The position numbers and the translations under genes are program-made. 64,000 bases of DNA, taken from NCBI RefSeq assembly GCF_000702205.1, contig NZ_JNKW01000001.1:186001-250000 (forward strand), given 5' to 3'. Every line of letters starts with the position of its first letter. The first letter of the stretch is position 1. The DNA comes from Lachnospira multipara LB2003. GTDB taxonomy: Bacteria > Bacillota > Clostridia > Lachnospirales > Lachnospiraceae. Below are positions 10,104 through 18,435 of the stretch, in pieces. Under the pieces are notes generated by a model. The model was not told the DNA's origin. It saw only the letters and a program-made list of their open reading frames with translations, and made no database searches.

Positions 10104-10442
10104 GGGGCTGTAAAGGTTTCGACGGGGATCTTGAAGCCGGTGAAGCTATTCGCAGGGTGATGCGTTAAATTCCAAATTAAATATAAACGCTGAAGAAAAT
10201 TTAGCATACGCTGCTTAATAGCAGCAGTCTGACCTAGTGAACCTACGCATTAGGACCCAGGCTTCGAAACAGTAGGAAACGACCTATCCAAAGCTTTGAG
10301 GATGGTGGGCGTATTATGAAGCTACTAAGATATAGGGCGCGTTAACTTGCCATATATTGAGGGAATGAAAGTATAGTTAACTATAATAGTAGAAGAACGG
10401 TGAATGGGTTTTCGGACAGGGGTTCGACTCCCCTCAGTTCCA
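10104..10442 (+). ncRNA. ssrA: tmRNA (transfer-messenger RNA)
   Basis: Rescues stalled ribosomes. The 5' end GGGGCTG pairs with CAGTTCC at the 3' end to form the acceptor stem, and the T-arm GGTTCGACTCCCC is intact. The conserved GGTTTCGACGGGGA stretch follows the 5' end. The tag reading frame ends GCT GAA GAA AAT TTA GCA TAC GCT GCT TAA TAG (10189-10221), encoding ...AEENLAYAA; the resume codon is upstream, probably near 10174, but cannot be fixed by eye. CCA is not encoded after the discriminator A. Own promoter, own terminator, next to smpB. Confidence 0.96.
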
Positions 10443-10444
10443 TG

Positions 10445-10475
10445 CAGACGGTTAATATTAACCGTCTGTTTTTTT
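10445..10475 (+). terminator. Terminator of ssrA
   Basis: CAGACGGTTAA (10445-10455) pairs with TTAACCGTCTG (10458-10468), then a run of seven or more T. Confidence 0.9.
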
Positions 10476-10645
10476 ATTTAAAATTAAAATAGTATCCGCC
10501 AATATTCTAGTTAGAATTACACATTTTTAACACAAATATTTAGTAGAATAGAGTATGGTTAATCTTGTTAAAATAATTGCTATTCCTAATATATAATGAT
10601 AAAATGAAATTAGATTAAACGTGAAAGTATGCATTATTGTAATTT

Positions 10646-10770
10646 AACTCAGTCGGGGTACAAGCTCCGACTGAGTTGAACGCTTTGCGAGGATGCGCAC
10701 GGATTCGGGCAGGAATTTGTCTGCAGGCAAACCCGAATCCGGCGCGCAAGACTCGCGAGCGAGTCTTGAC
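10646..10770. repeat. GC-rich multi-palindrome intergenic element
   Basis: A sharply GC-rich island in AT-rich surroundings. It holds three stems in a row: AACTCAGTCGG (10646-10656) / CCGACTGAGTT (10667-10677); CGGATTCGGG / CCCGAATCCG flanked by GCGC on both sides and enclosing a near-palindrome around CTGCAG; and AAGACTCGC / GCGAGTCTT. No hairpin is followed by a T-run, so it is not a simple terminator. An open frame runs through it into the next gene but has no support. It may be a single copy of a dispersed genomic repeat; only a genome search can show that. Confidence 0.6.
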
Positions 10771-10795
10771 CAATTACAAGAAGGGGAATAGGCAT

Positions 10796-11485
10796 ATGGA
10801 AAGAGAGATTAATAAAGAGGATTCTGAATTAATGGAATCTAGAAAAAAGGCCAATGAGGACTTTTTAAAGGCTAAGGCAGCAAAGGAAAAATCCTATGTT
10901 GTTGGTGGATATAATTTTAAGACAAGTGCTGAAGCAGAGGCAGCAAAGGATGAAATGGCAGCAATTAAGTATTTGTCTCAAAAGACAGATTCTAAGGACC
11001 CAAAGCAGGTATTTGTGCTTTACAATAAAATAATTGATAGGCAGCTTTTTACAACAAGTATAGGAATTAACTATCTTAAGAATTTACAGCAATTTTTATA
11101 TAAGAGCCCTAACATTCCAAATGAAAGGATAAGACCAATTCCAATAAAAAGCGATACTCAGGCAGAAATAGATAGAAGAAGAGAACGTTCTATGCATAGA
11201 TCAGAGATGCATGAACTAACTATTCTTGTAGCTAAATATAGAAATAAGTATATAAAGTCATTAATCGTTATTGGATTTATGGTGGCTGCCTTAATAGCAA
11301 TGTTTGTTATTCTACAGACAGGTACTAATACTAATATAGTAAACTACGAAATAAGCATACAGGATAAGTATGCGGGCTGGTCCCAGGAGTTAGAATCTAA
11401 GGAAGAATATTTAAAGCAAAAAGAGTCAGATCTAAATAAATTAAAGTATGATTTAGAGAATGAGTCCATAAATCAGAAGGATTAG
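10796..11485 (+). CDS. Single-pass membrane protein of unknown function
   Basis: I do not recognise the family. The 229 aa have a charged, alanine/lysine-rich cytoplasmic N-terminal part (about residues 1-155), one hydrophobic segment SLIVIGFMVAALIAMFVIL (about 160-180), and a short coiled-coil-like outer tail rich in glutamate and lysine. An in-frame ATG at 10676 would read through the GC-rich palindromes; the ATG at 10796 has an AAGGGG SD at 10781-10786 and is preferred. It ends 10 bp before a response regulator gene, so it probably belongs to that signalling operon. Confidence 0.75.
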   Translation: MEREINKEDSELMESRKKANEDFLKAKAAKEKSYVVGGYNFKTSAEAEAAKDEMAAIKYLSQKTDSKDPKQVFVLYNKIIDRQLFTTSIGINYLKNLQQFLYKSPNIPNERIRPIPIKSDTQAEIDRRRERSMHRSEMHELTILVAKYRNKYIKSLIVIGFMVAALIAMFVILQTGTNTNIVNYEISIQDKYAGWSQELESKEEYLKQKESDLNKLKYDLENESINQKD

Positions 11486-11495
11486 GAGGAAATGT

Positions 11496-12170
11496 ATGGA
11501 TAAGATAAAGGTCTTAGTGGTAGATGATGAAAGCAGAATGCGTAAACTAGTTGGTGATTTTTTAACTAAGGCAGGATACGAGGTAATTGAAGCAGAGAAT
11601 GGAGAAGAGGCAGTAGATATTTTTTATGAAAAAAAAGACATTTCTCTAATAATCCTAGATGTAATGATGCCAAAGATGGATGGCTGGGAAACATGTAAAA
11701 TGATCCGAAAAAACTCAAAGGTTCCTATAATTATGCTTACAGCAAAGGGCGAGGAAAAGGATGAGTTGCAGGGCTTTGAAGTGGGGGTTGATGAATATAT
11801 AAGTAAGCCATTTAGCCCAAAGATACTAACAGCAAGAGTAGATGCCTTAATTAGAAGAGCCTATGGACTTGATACAAGCGATACAGTGGATATAGGTGGA
11901 ATAATAATAGATAAGGCAGCACATACAGTAAAAATCGATAATGAAGAAATTGAATTAAGTTTTAAGGAATTCGAGTTATTAACATATTTTGTAGAAAATA
12001 AAGGACTAGCACTTTCCAGGGAAAAAATTCTAAATAATGTGTGGAATTATGACTACTTTGGAGATGCTAGAACAATAGATACACATGTAAAGAAACTAAG
12101 AAAAAAACTAGGTGAAAAGGGTGATTATATAAAGACTATTTGGGGAATGGGATATAAATTCGATATTTAG
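11496..12170 (+). CDS. OmpR/PhoB-family response regulator
   Basis: A DNA-binding response regulator of 224 aa. The receiver domain (about 1-120) has the acidic pair DDE near residue 10, the phospho-acceptor aspartate in LIILDVMMPKMDGWE and the lysine in YISKPFSP. The C-terminal winged helix (about 130-224) carries FKEFELLTYFVENKG and RTIDTHVKKLRKKLG. AGGAGG precedes the ATG. It is 12 bp from a histidine kinase, evidently its partner. The signal sensed is unknown. Confidence 0.95.
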   Translation: MDKIKVLVVDDESRMRKLVGDFLTKAGYEVIEAENGEEAVDIFYEKKDISLIILDVMMPKMDGWETCKMIRKNSKVPIIMLTAKGEEKDELQGFEVGVDEYISKPFSPKILTARVDALIRRAYGLDTSDTVDIGGIIIDKAAHTVKIDNEEIELSFKEFELLTYFVENKGLALSREKILNNVWNYDYFGDARTIDTHVKKLRKKLGEKGDYIKTIWGMGYKFDI

Positions 12171-12182
12171 TAGGTGATAAAA

Positions 12183-13757
12183 ATGGGAATACATTCAATC
12201 AGATTTAAAATGACCTTTTTACTAGTTACAATAGTGGCAAGCTTAGTAGTTTTGTTGCTTGTAATAAATGTGGCATTTGCAGAAAAATTTTATATAAGTG
12301 GCAAAAGTAAAACAATGCATAATACCTATGATAAGGTAAATGAGATAATAGCAAAGTACGACAGTGGTGAAATAAATAAAACTACAATGATGACAGAATT
12401 AGATAGCTATGTATCAGCTAATGCAATGCAGGCACTTGTTGTAGATAGTGATTGGACAACGGTTTATGTAAGTAATATGTCAGGTGATAATAGATTATTA
12501 CAAAGATTAATGTTAAGCATATTACTTGGAGGAGCAGGAAAAGCAGAAGAAAATTCAGAAGAGACAGAGGAATTAAATCCAAAAGATTATAGAGTTGATT
12601 TTGATAAATTTGGACAAGAAACAGTTGACATACTATCAACAACAAGCAATTATACTATTCAGAAAGTATATGATAAGGCAGTGGATGATTCTTTTATGGA
12701 ATTGTGGGGAAGCCTAGATAATGGGGATTCAGTAATAATAAGACTTCCAATACAAAGCATAAAAGATAATATAGAAATCTCAAATACATTAATTAGGTAT
12801 GTGGGAATTAGTGTAATGTTTATAGGTCTTGTGGCAGTTTTTATATTCTCGGCATATATTACAAAGCCAATAAAGGAACTTTCAAAAATAGCAGAGAGAA
12901 TGTCAGAGCTTGATTTTGATGCAAAATATACAGGAAAAGATAAGGGAGAAGTTGGACTTCTAGGAAATAGCATGAATGATATGTCTAGTAAACTAGAAAA
13001 AAATATCTCAAAATTAAAGTCAGCCAATCTTGAATTAAAAAGAGATATAGATAAAAAAGAACAGATAGAACAAATGAGGACGGATTTTTTATCTAACGTA
13101 TCTCATGAATTAAAGACACCAATAGCCTTAATTCAAGGTTATGCAGAAGGCCTAAAGGATGGAATAGCAGATGATGTGGAGAGCAGAAACTACTATATAG
13201 ACGTAATTATTGATGAAGCAGCTAAGATGAATACAATGGTGAAGAGATTGCTTACACTAAACCAGCTAGAATTTGGTGATGATGAGCCTATAATGGAACG
13301 ATTTGATATAGCTGAATTAGTGCGCTCAGTGGTAAATGCCAATGAAATAAGAGCAAATCAAAAAAACTTAAAGATAATTACAGAAAATGCCGATAATACA
13401 TTATATGCCTGGGGAGATGAGATAAAAGTGGAAGAAGTAATTACAAATTACATTTCTAACGCAATTAATCATTGCAAGGGAGATAATCTTATAAAGGTAA
13501 CAATAGAGAATAAGGATGATGCCAATATAAGAGTTAAGGTATTTAACACAGGAGATGCAATTCCAGATGAAGATATAGATAGAATTTGGGAAAAATTCTA
13601 CAAGGTAGATAAAGCAAGGACAAGAGAATATGGCGGAAACGGAATAGGCTTATCTATTGTTAAGGCAATAATGACATCTATGGGAAAAGAGGCTGGAGTA
13701 AGAAATCTAGATAATGGAGTTGAATTCTGGTTTGATTTAGATTGTGACGTAAAATAA
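12183..13757 (+). CDS. Sensor histidine kinase (HAMP-HisKA-HATPase_c)
   Basis: Membrane sensor kinase of about 524 aa. Transmembrane segments lie near residues 10-32 and 197-217, bounding an extracytoplasmic sensor region. A HAMP linker follows (KPIKELSKIAERM), then the phospho-acceptor helix with SNVSHELKTPIALIQGYAEG, and an ATP-binding domain with NYISNAINHC (N box) and GGNGIGLSIVKAIM (G box). A GTG at 12174 is also possible, but the ATG at 12183 is well placed behind an AGGTGAT SD. It follows the response regulator and precedes a lipoprotein that may be its target or co-sensor. Confidence 0.94.
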   Translation: MGIHSIRFKMTFLLVTIVASLVVLLLVINVAFAEKFYISGKSKTMHNTYDKVNEIIAKYDSGEINKTTMMTELDSYVSANAMQALVVDSDWTTVYVSNMSGDNRLLQRLMLSILLGGAGKAEENSEETEELNPKDYRVDFDKFGQETVDILSTTSNYTIQKVYDKAVDDSFMELWGSLDNGDSVIIRLPIQSIKDNIEISNTLIRYVGISVMFIGLVAVFIFSAYITKPIKELSKIAERMSELDFDAKYTGKDKGEVGLLGNSMNDMSSKLEKNISKLKSANLELKRDIDKKEQIEQMRTDFLSNVSHELKTPIALIQGYAEGLKDGIADDVESRNYYIDVIIDEAAKMNTMVKRLLTLNQLEFGDDEPIMERFDIAELVRSVVNANEIRANQKNLKIITENADNTLYAWGDEIKVEEVITNYISNAINHCKGDNLIKVTIENKDDANIRVKVFNTGDAIPDEDIDRIWEKFYKVDKARTREYGGNGIGLSIVKAIMTSMGKEAGVRNLDNGVEFWFDLDCDVK

Positions 13758-13781
13758 ATCAGGTCAAGTAGGAGGGGCTAG

Positions 13782-14519
13782 ATGAGTAGAAAAAAGTTTC
13801 TTGTTATATTTTTTTTGATGTTTAGTTTGAGTTTATATGGATGTTCTGGTGATGTGGAAATTACAGATGAACAGGAAGAATTAATAGCCCAGTATGCAGC
13901 AGGAGTTTTGGTTAAATATTCATATGAGAATGAATGGAAATATACAAAACTTTATGATGCCTTATATGGATATCACACACCAACTACAGAATATGAAAGT
14001 GAAAGTGCTATGGGAAATCAAGGAGATCCCTCAACATTTGGCTCTGCTACAACAAATCAGGGCACAACAAAGCAGCCACAGACTCAGGCAAAGGATTTAT
14101 CTACAAGCCTTCCAAATGCTCTTTCTCTTACAGGATGCAGTATAACTTATAGTGGCTTTACAGTTGGAAATACTTATCCTGTAAATCCTACAGGAATATA
14201 TGTGCCAGCAGAAGAAGATAGAGTTGTGGTTGGTGTTGAATTTAATGTGGTAAATAACACACAAGCAGTAATAAACGCTAACACAAGCAGTGCTGGCGTA
14301 TTAATGAAATTAAATATATCAGGAAACAATTATATGAGTTATGCTACATTACTAAAAAACTCACTGTTAACTCTAAATAATGTAAGCTTAAATCCTGGAG
14401 AAAATTATACTGCAGTAGTGCTTTTCCAGATTCCAAAGGATTTGGAAACAAGTATTTCAGGAAAAACAGTCACTGCAGTACAAAATAGTCAAACACTAGG
14501 TAGTATAGAATTAAAGTAA
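13782..14519 (+). CDS. Lipoprotein with C-terminal Ig-like (DUF4352-type) domain
   Basis: The 245 aa start with a lipoprotein signal: basic MSRKK, a hydrophobic stretch and lipobox SLYGC, so the mature protein is anchored at residue 20. A threonine/glutamine-rich linker (about 80-115) leads to a beta-rich domain with a VVGVEFNVVNNTQ...AVVLFQIP pattern, resembling the telokin-like/DUF4352 group of surface lipoproteins. It lies 24 bp after the histidine kinase and is probably co-transcribed. Its specific job is unknown. Confidence 0.75.
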   Translation: MSRKKFLVIFFLMFSLSLYGCSGDVEITDEQEELIAQYAAGVLVKYSYENEWKYTKLYDALYGYHTPTTEYESESAMGNQGDPSTFGSATTNQGTTKQPQTQAKDLSTSLPNALSLTGCSITYSGFTVGNTYPVNPTGIYVPAEEDRVVVGVEFNVVNNTQAVINANTSSAGVLMKLNISGNNYMSYATLLKNSLLTLNNVSLNPGENYTAVVLFQIPKDLETSISGKTVTAVQNSQTLGSIELK

Positions 14520-14528
14520 ATATAAAAT

Positions 14529-15482
14529 TTATTTAAAATCAGGGCCAAGGACACGCTCCATAGAATATCTGCTGGCTTCCTCTTTAGTTAATATTTTAGA
14601 GAAGCTAGCACGCATAGATGGAGTAAATCCTGGTCCTTTTCCGTTGTATTCGTAGTAATTTACAGTTTCATGAGCCTCTGGCTTATTCCAATCAGAAAAA
14701 CCTTCAGGAATAACCTGATCAGAATAATAGCAATTTAAAAATACAGCCTTAGCATAGTTTCTCCAAGGTCTAGATAGAGAAACAGTAGCCTTAGGACAAT
14801 TACCAGTTAAGATACAGTTATCAAAAACATATCCAAACTCAGATTCTTCATAAGTAGATGGAGCAGTATAATAGCTGTTAATCTCCATTCCTCTATCAAG
14901 GGCAAATAAAGTACAGTTTTTAAAATAGCAAACAGCGCTACCAAAAATAAAGTCAACCTCACCCTCGATATAGCAATCTTCATAGAGTTGATGAACAATA
15001 CGTCTTTCGGCTTTTTCTGTAGGACCTCTAAAACCGCCAGTCTCTTTTTCAGCTTTTGGAAGGGGACCAGTGTAGAGAGTATCCTGATGACCGTACATGG
15101 CACAGTTTTTAAAGCTAAGCTTGTCTCCTTCAGCGTAAACTGCTATAGCCTGACCTACATTTTTACCAAAGCCTGATTCATTCTTAAAAGTAATATTGTA
15201 TGCGTGGAAATTATTGGCAACTACAAGGAAAGTATAAGATCTAAAAGTTCCCTTCTTATTGCCATCTTCATGCATTTCAAGAGCATACTGACTATCGGTA
15301 ATTATAACCCCATCCTTTGATTCACCAATAAGAGTTACATTATCTCTAAAAATCTCAACGCGCTCTTTATAGACACCATTTTTAATAAAAATTGTAACTT
15401 CGTCATTGCTATTCTTAATAGAATCGATAGCTTTATTTACAGATGTAAAATCGCCCTGATTGTTAATATCAACAGTAATCAT
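14529..15482 (-). CDS. Pectinesterase (carbohydrate esterase family 8), cytosolic type
   Basis: Hydrolyses methyl esters of galacturonate residues in pectin. The 317 aa carry family signatures in order: YNITFKNESG, GHQDTLYTG, YIEGEVDFIFGSA with the two catalytic aspartates (one in GHQDTL, one in VDFIFG), and LSRPWR with the substrate arginine. No signal peptide is present, so it probably acts in the cytoplasm on imported short oligogalacturonides. The start at 15482 has a GAGGAG SD. It is monocistronic and convergent with the lipoprotein gene. Together with the rhamnose operon it supports a pectin-using lifestyle. Confidence 0.93.
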   Translation of the reverse strand: MITVDINNQGDFTSVNKAIDSIKNSNDEVTIFIKNGVYKERVEIFRDNVTLIGESKDGVIITDSQYALEMHEDGNKKGTFRSYTFLVVANNFHAYNITFKNESGFGKNVGQAIAVYAEGDKLSFKNCAMYGHQDTLYTGPLPKAEKETGGFRGPTEKAERRIVHQLYEDCYIEGEVDFIFGSAVCYFKNCTLFALDRGMEINSYYTAPSTYEESEFGYVFDNCILTGNCPKATVSLSRPWRNYAKAVFLNCYYSDQVIPEGFSDWNKPEAHETVNYYEYNGKGPGFTPSMRASFSKILTKEEASRYSMERVLGPDFK

Positions 15483-15549
15483 AATTCTCCTCTTTTCTTT
15501 AAAAATATGAAATCCATAGTAAAGAATACGCTTAAATAGTGGATTTGTC

Positions 15550-15578
15550 TAGACATTAAAAATGAAAAGAAGTATACT
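15550..15578 (+). promoter_or_regulatory. Promoter of the GNAT gene
   Basis: TAGACA (15550-15555), 17-bp spacer, TATACT (15573-15578), located 37 bp before the start codon. Confidence 0.6.
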
Positions 15579-15615
15579 AAAAATCGTAAAGTTTTTTTAG
15601 ATATGGAGTAAGTGT

Positions 15616-16032
15616 ATGATTAGAATAGTGGAAGATTTTAAAGATGTGGATACATATCTTTATTTAAGAGACAAAGTAGGTTGGGTCAAACTAGATAAAA
15701 GCCAGGCAAGTTTAGCACTAAATAATTGCCAAAAGATTTTTACAGTTTTTGATGATGATAAGCCAATAGGAATGGGGCGAGTTGTAAGTGATCTAGCTGT
15801 AATAAGCTATATACAAGACTTAATAATAGTTCCGGAATATCAGGGAAAGCATATTGGAAGCATGCTAATAAATAAGCTAATAGAATATGTTGAGTCAGTA
15901 AGACTACCAAATACTAAGATGATGTTATGCTTAATGTGTGCTAAGGGAAGAGAAGAGTTTTATAAAAAACATGGTTTTATAGAACGACCAACATCGGATT
16001 TAGGACCAGGTATGATACAATATCTAGTTTAG
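15616..16032 (+). CDS. GNAT-family N-acetyltransferase
   Basis: A 138-aa single-domain acetyltransferase. The GNAT core is visible: IGMGRVVSDLAVISYIQDLIIVPEYQGKHIGSMLI-type pattern at about residues 52-86, where QGKHIG is the acetyl-CoA pyrophosphate loop, followed by a helix and the C-terminal FYKKHGF motif. The acceptor substrate cannot be told. It stands alone between its own promoter and terminator. Confidence 0.9.
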   Translation: MIRIVEDFKDVDTYLYLRDKVGWVKLDKSQASLALNNCQKIFTVFDDDKPIGMGRVVSDLAVISYIQDLIIVPEYQGKHIGSMLINKLIEYVESVRLPNTKMMLCLMCAKGREEFYKKHGFIERPTSDLGPGMIQYLV

Positions 16033-16066
16033 TAAAAAATACAATTATATATTAACAAAACTATTT

Positions 16067-16111
16067 GTCCTATAATTTCAAAATTTATTTTTAGAAATTA
16101 TAGGACTTTTT
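16067..16111 (+). terminator. Terminator after the GNAT gene
   Basis: GTCCTATAATTTC (16067-16079) pairs perfectly with GAAATTATAGGAC (16094-16106), then TTTTT. The next 200 bases up to the tetR gene show no gene; a TTAAGTGT direct repeat there could be an operator but is weak. Confidence 0.88.
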
Positions 16112-16314
16112 GTATATTTTTCACAAAAGAACCTATCTCATTATGACCTTTTTCTATAAATTACTACAAAGCATGTTGCATATTTGAAACTCATATGATA
16201 TTCTTTAAGTGTAAGGAAACTAAGAAACTTAATCAGGTTTCCCAAAAGTTTTCTTAAGTGTGACAAGCGTCGGGGTAGAAACTTATAGTCAGTAATACAA
16301 AGGGAGGTATAAAA

Positions 16315-16890
16315 ATGGACACAAGAGAAATGAAAGAATTAAAGCTTGCTATTATTGATGCTACCATTGAGGAATTCAATAATAAGGGAATGAAGTTCAC
16401 AATGGATGAACTAGCTAAGCGACTTCACATGAGTAAGAAAACAATTTATAAAATCGTAACTGATAAGAATGAACTTGTAATAGATGCTATAAATTATTGT
16501 TTCGACTTAGTAAAGAAAGAGGAAACTAAAATTATAAATGATCCTTCACTAGATATAGTGGAGAAATTACGCAGAACAATAATATGTATTCCTGATAGAT
16601 TTACTAATGTGGATTGGAGAAAGGTTTCAGCTGCGGTTGAAGGAAATTCTAAGATCTATGAAGAATTTAAGGCTAGAATTGACAATGATTGGGAACCTAC
16701 ATTTGGACTACTTGATGAGGCAATTAGACAAAAGAAGATAAGACCAGTAAATAAAGATTTGTTTAAAATAATGGTTGAAGCCGGTCTTGAGGGTGTTTTA
16801 ATGCTTTGCGATTCATCACAGGATGAGACTTACGAAGAAAGACTAGAAGAAATGATCAATATTGTTATGCAAGGTATTGAGATAAAATAG
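16315..16890 (+). CDS. TetR/AcrR-family transcriptional regulator
   Basis: The 191 aa start with a TetR helix-turn-helix: FTMDELAKRLHMSKKTIYKIV at about residues 25-45 contains the recognition helix. The remainder is a helical ligand-binding/dimerisation domain. GGGAGG is placed before the ATG. It leads a three-gene run with a GT-B-like protein and a GPH sugar carrier (gaps of 9 and about 24 bp), so it probably regulates that operon. The inducer is unknown. Confidence 0.93.
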   Translation: MDTREMKELKLAIIDATIEEFNNKGMKFTMDELAKRLHMSKKTIYKIVTDKNELVIDAINYCFDLVKKEETKIINDPSLDIVEKLRRTIICIPDRFTNVDWRKVSAAVEGNSKIYEEFKARIDNDWEPTFGLLDEAIRQKKIRPVNKDLFKIMVEAGLEGVLMLCDSSQDETYEERLEEMINIVMQGIEIK

Positions 16891-16899
16891 GAGGGGAAT

Positions 16900-18411
16900 A
16901 TGACAAAGTCAGAAAGTATTTTCGGAAACAAGATGTCTAAAAAGACCATAAGAAATTCTAATAATTCAAAGAAAAAATTCGTAAAGAAATTTGGCGATGA
17001 TTCTAATGTGGATTACAAGTTGGCATTAGAAGACAATAGATATATAGGAAAAACATTAGGTGTAAAAAACATTATTATTAGAAATGATGATATGTCACCA
17101 AGTGAAAATGGAGAAAATGCAATCAAAGCTGGATTAAATGAAGGCTTTGATAATGATAAAGGAATAATTGTTGGAAATATAAGAATGGGATTTGGACATT
17201 ATAGAATATCAATGGCCATAGCATCAGCTGCTAATGCCCTAGGATACACACCATATTGGATGGATCTTAATTCTTATAAGATGACAACAGGTGGAAAAGT
17301 TATAAATGCACAAAATGAGCTTTATTCACTAGGCTCAAGGATTTCCCAGAAATCCAAGCTTTTTAATGCAGTGGTTTGGGAGCCAATGAATTATGAAGGC
17401 TTTAAAAAGATAAGCTACAATTCTTCAGATCAGAAGAATGCAGAGTTAATGACTAGTGTATTTAAAAATATTCCAAAGGACATACCACTTGTGGGAACTC
17501 ATGTATGGCCAGCTCAGGCAGCAGTTCATGCAGGAATGAAATATGTAGTTAATGCAATTCCAGATAACTGGCCAATGGCATTACATTTAGCTGAAGGAAG
17601 TCTACATACAGTGCAGACACATTCAGCACTTCTTGGATATAGAAACTTAAATGGAATGAATGGAAAGAAAGTTCTAAATCCAATGTCTAAAAAGGATATT
17701 TGCTATACAGGTCATTATATTGATCATGAATTAGTAGCAAATATTGAAGAAGACTGTAGAAAGAGAATCGATAGAGCTAATAAGAAAAAACCAGTTAGAT
17801 TCCTATTAACTATAGGAGGTGCTGGAGCTCAAAGGGAGATTTTTGCAAGTATAATAAAGTATCTTCTAAAGCCAATTAAAGATGGAAAAGCCTGCTTATA
17901 TGTTAACGTAGGTGATTATAAAAATGTATGGGATGAGTTAATAAAGGAAATACCAGAAATGGAAAGTATTTCTAAGACACATTTTAATAATTGGGAAGAT
18001 ACAGAAAGTTTTGCTAATGGTGCACTTGATGAAAATGTAGAAATAACAGGAATTCACGGATTCTATCACGAGAATATTTTTGAAGCAGTATATTGCACCA
18101 ATATCTTAATGAGAAGTTGCGATATATTAGTAACAAAACCAAGTGAGTTATCATTTTATCCAGTTCCAAAACTATTTATTAAAAGAGTAGGTGGCCATGA
18201 AAAATGGGGCGCAATCCACTCAGCAGAAATAGGCGATGGAACTTATGAGTGTGAAGATATTCCACATACATTACAAATGATTAAGATGTTTATTAAGGAC
18301 AGAACTACAATCGTTGAAATGTGTGAGAATATAATAAATAATAAAAAAGCACATATTTACGATGGGGCGTATGAGGTCGTAAAAAAAGCTTTTGAATTAA
18401 AAAATAATTAG
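16900..18411 (+). CDS. GT-B-like protein of unknown function
   Basis: A soluble 503-aa protein. The segment GIIVGNIRMGFGHYRISMA (about residues 87-105) resembles the glycine-rich N-terminal loop of MurG/MGDG-synthase-like GT-B glycosyltransferases, and a second half starts with RFLLTIGGAGAQREI (about 297-311), the position of the nucleotide-sugar domain. SCDILVTKPSELSFYP matches the typical acceptor/donor loop region of that fold. I do not recognise the exact family and no activity is proven. It sits between the TetR regulator and a sugar transporter. Confidence 0.6.
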   Translation: MTKSESIFGNKMSKKTIRNSNNSKKKFVKKFGDDSNVDYKLALEDNRYIGKTLGVKNIIIRNDDMSPSENGENAIKAGLNEGFDNDKGIIVGNIRMGFGHYRISMAIASAANALGYTPYWMDLNSYKMTTGGKVINAQNELYSLGSRISQKSKLFNAVVWEPMNYEGFKKISYNSSDQKNAELMTSVFKNIPKDIPLVGTHVWPAQAAVHAGMKYVVNAIPDNWPMALHLAEGSLHTVQTHSALLGYRNLNGMNGKKVLNPMSKKDICYTGHYIDHELVANIEEDCRKRIDRANKKKPVRFLLTIGGAGAQREIFASIIKYLLKPIKDGKACLYVNVGDYKNVWDELIKEIPEMESISKTHFNNWEDTESFANGALDENVEITGIHGFYHENIFEAVYCTNILMRSCDILVTKPSELSFYPVPKLFIKRVGGHEKWGAIHSAEIGDGTYECEDIPHTLQMIKMFIKDRTTIVEMCENIINNKKAHIYDGAYEVVKKAFELKNN

Positions 18412-18435
18412 CAAAATTTTATGGGAGGTAGTTAT

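Noticed and set aside
10676-10795. N-terminal extension of the membrane protein through the GC-rich palindromes
   Set aside because: The ATG at 10796 has a good ribosome site, and the extension encodes palindrome-derived sequence.
16115-16314. TetR operator from TTAAGTGT direct repeats and GGAAAC/GTTTCC
   Set aside because: The pairing is short and imperfect; not strong enough to list as an operator.
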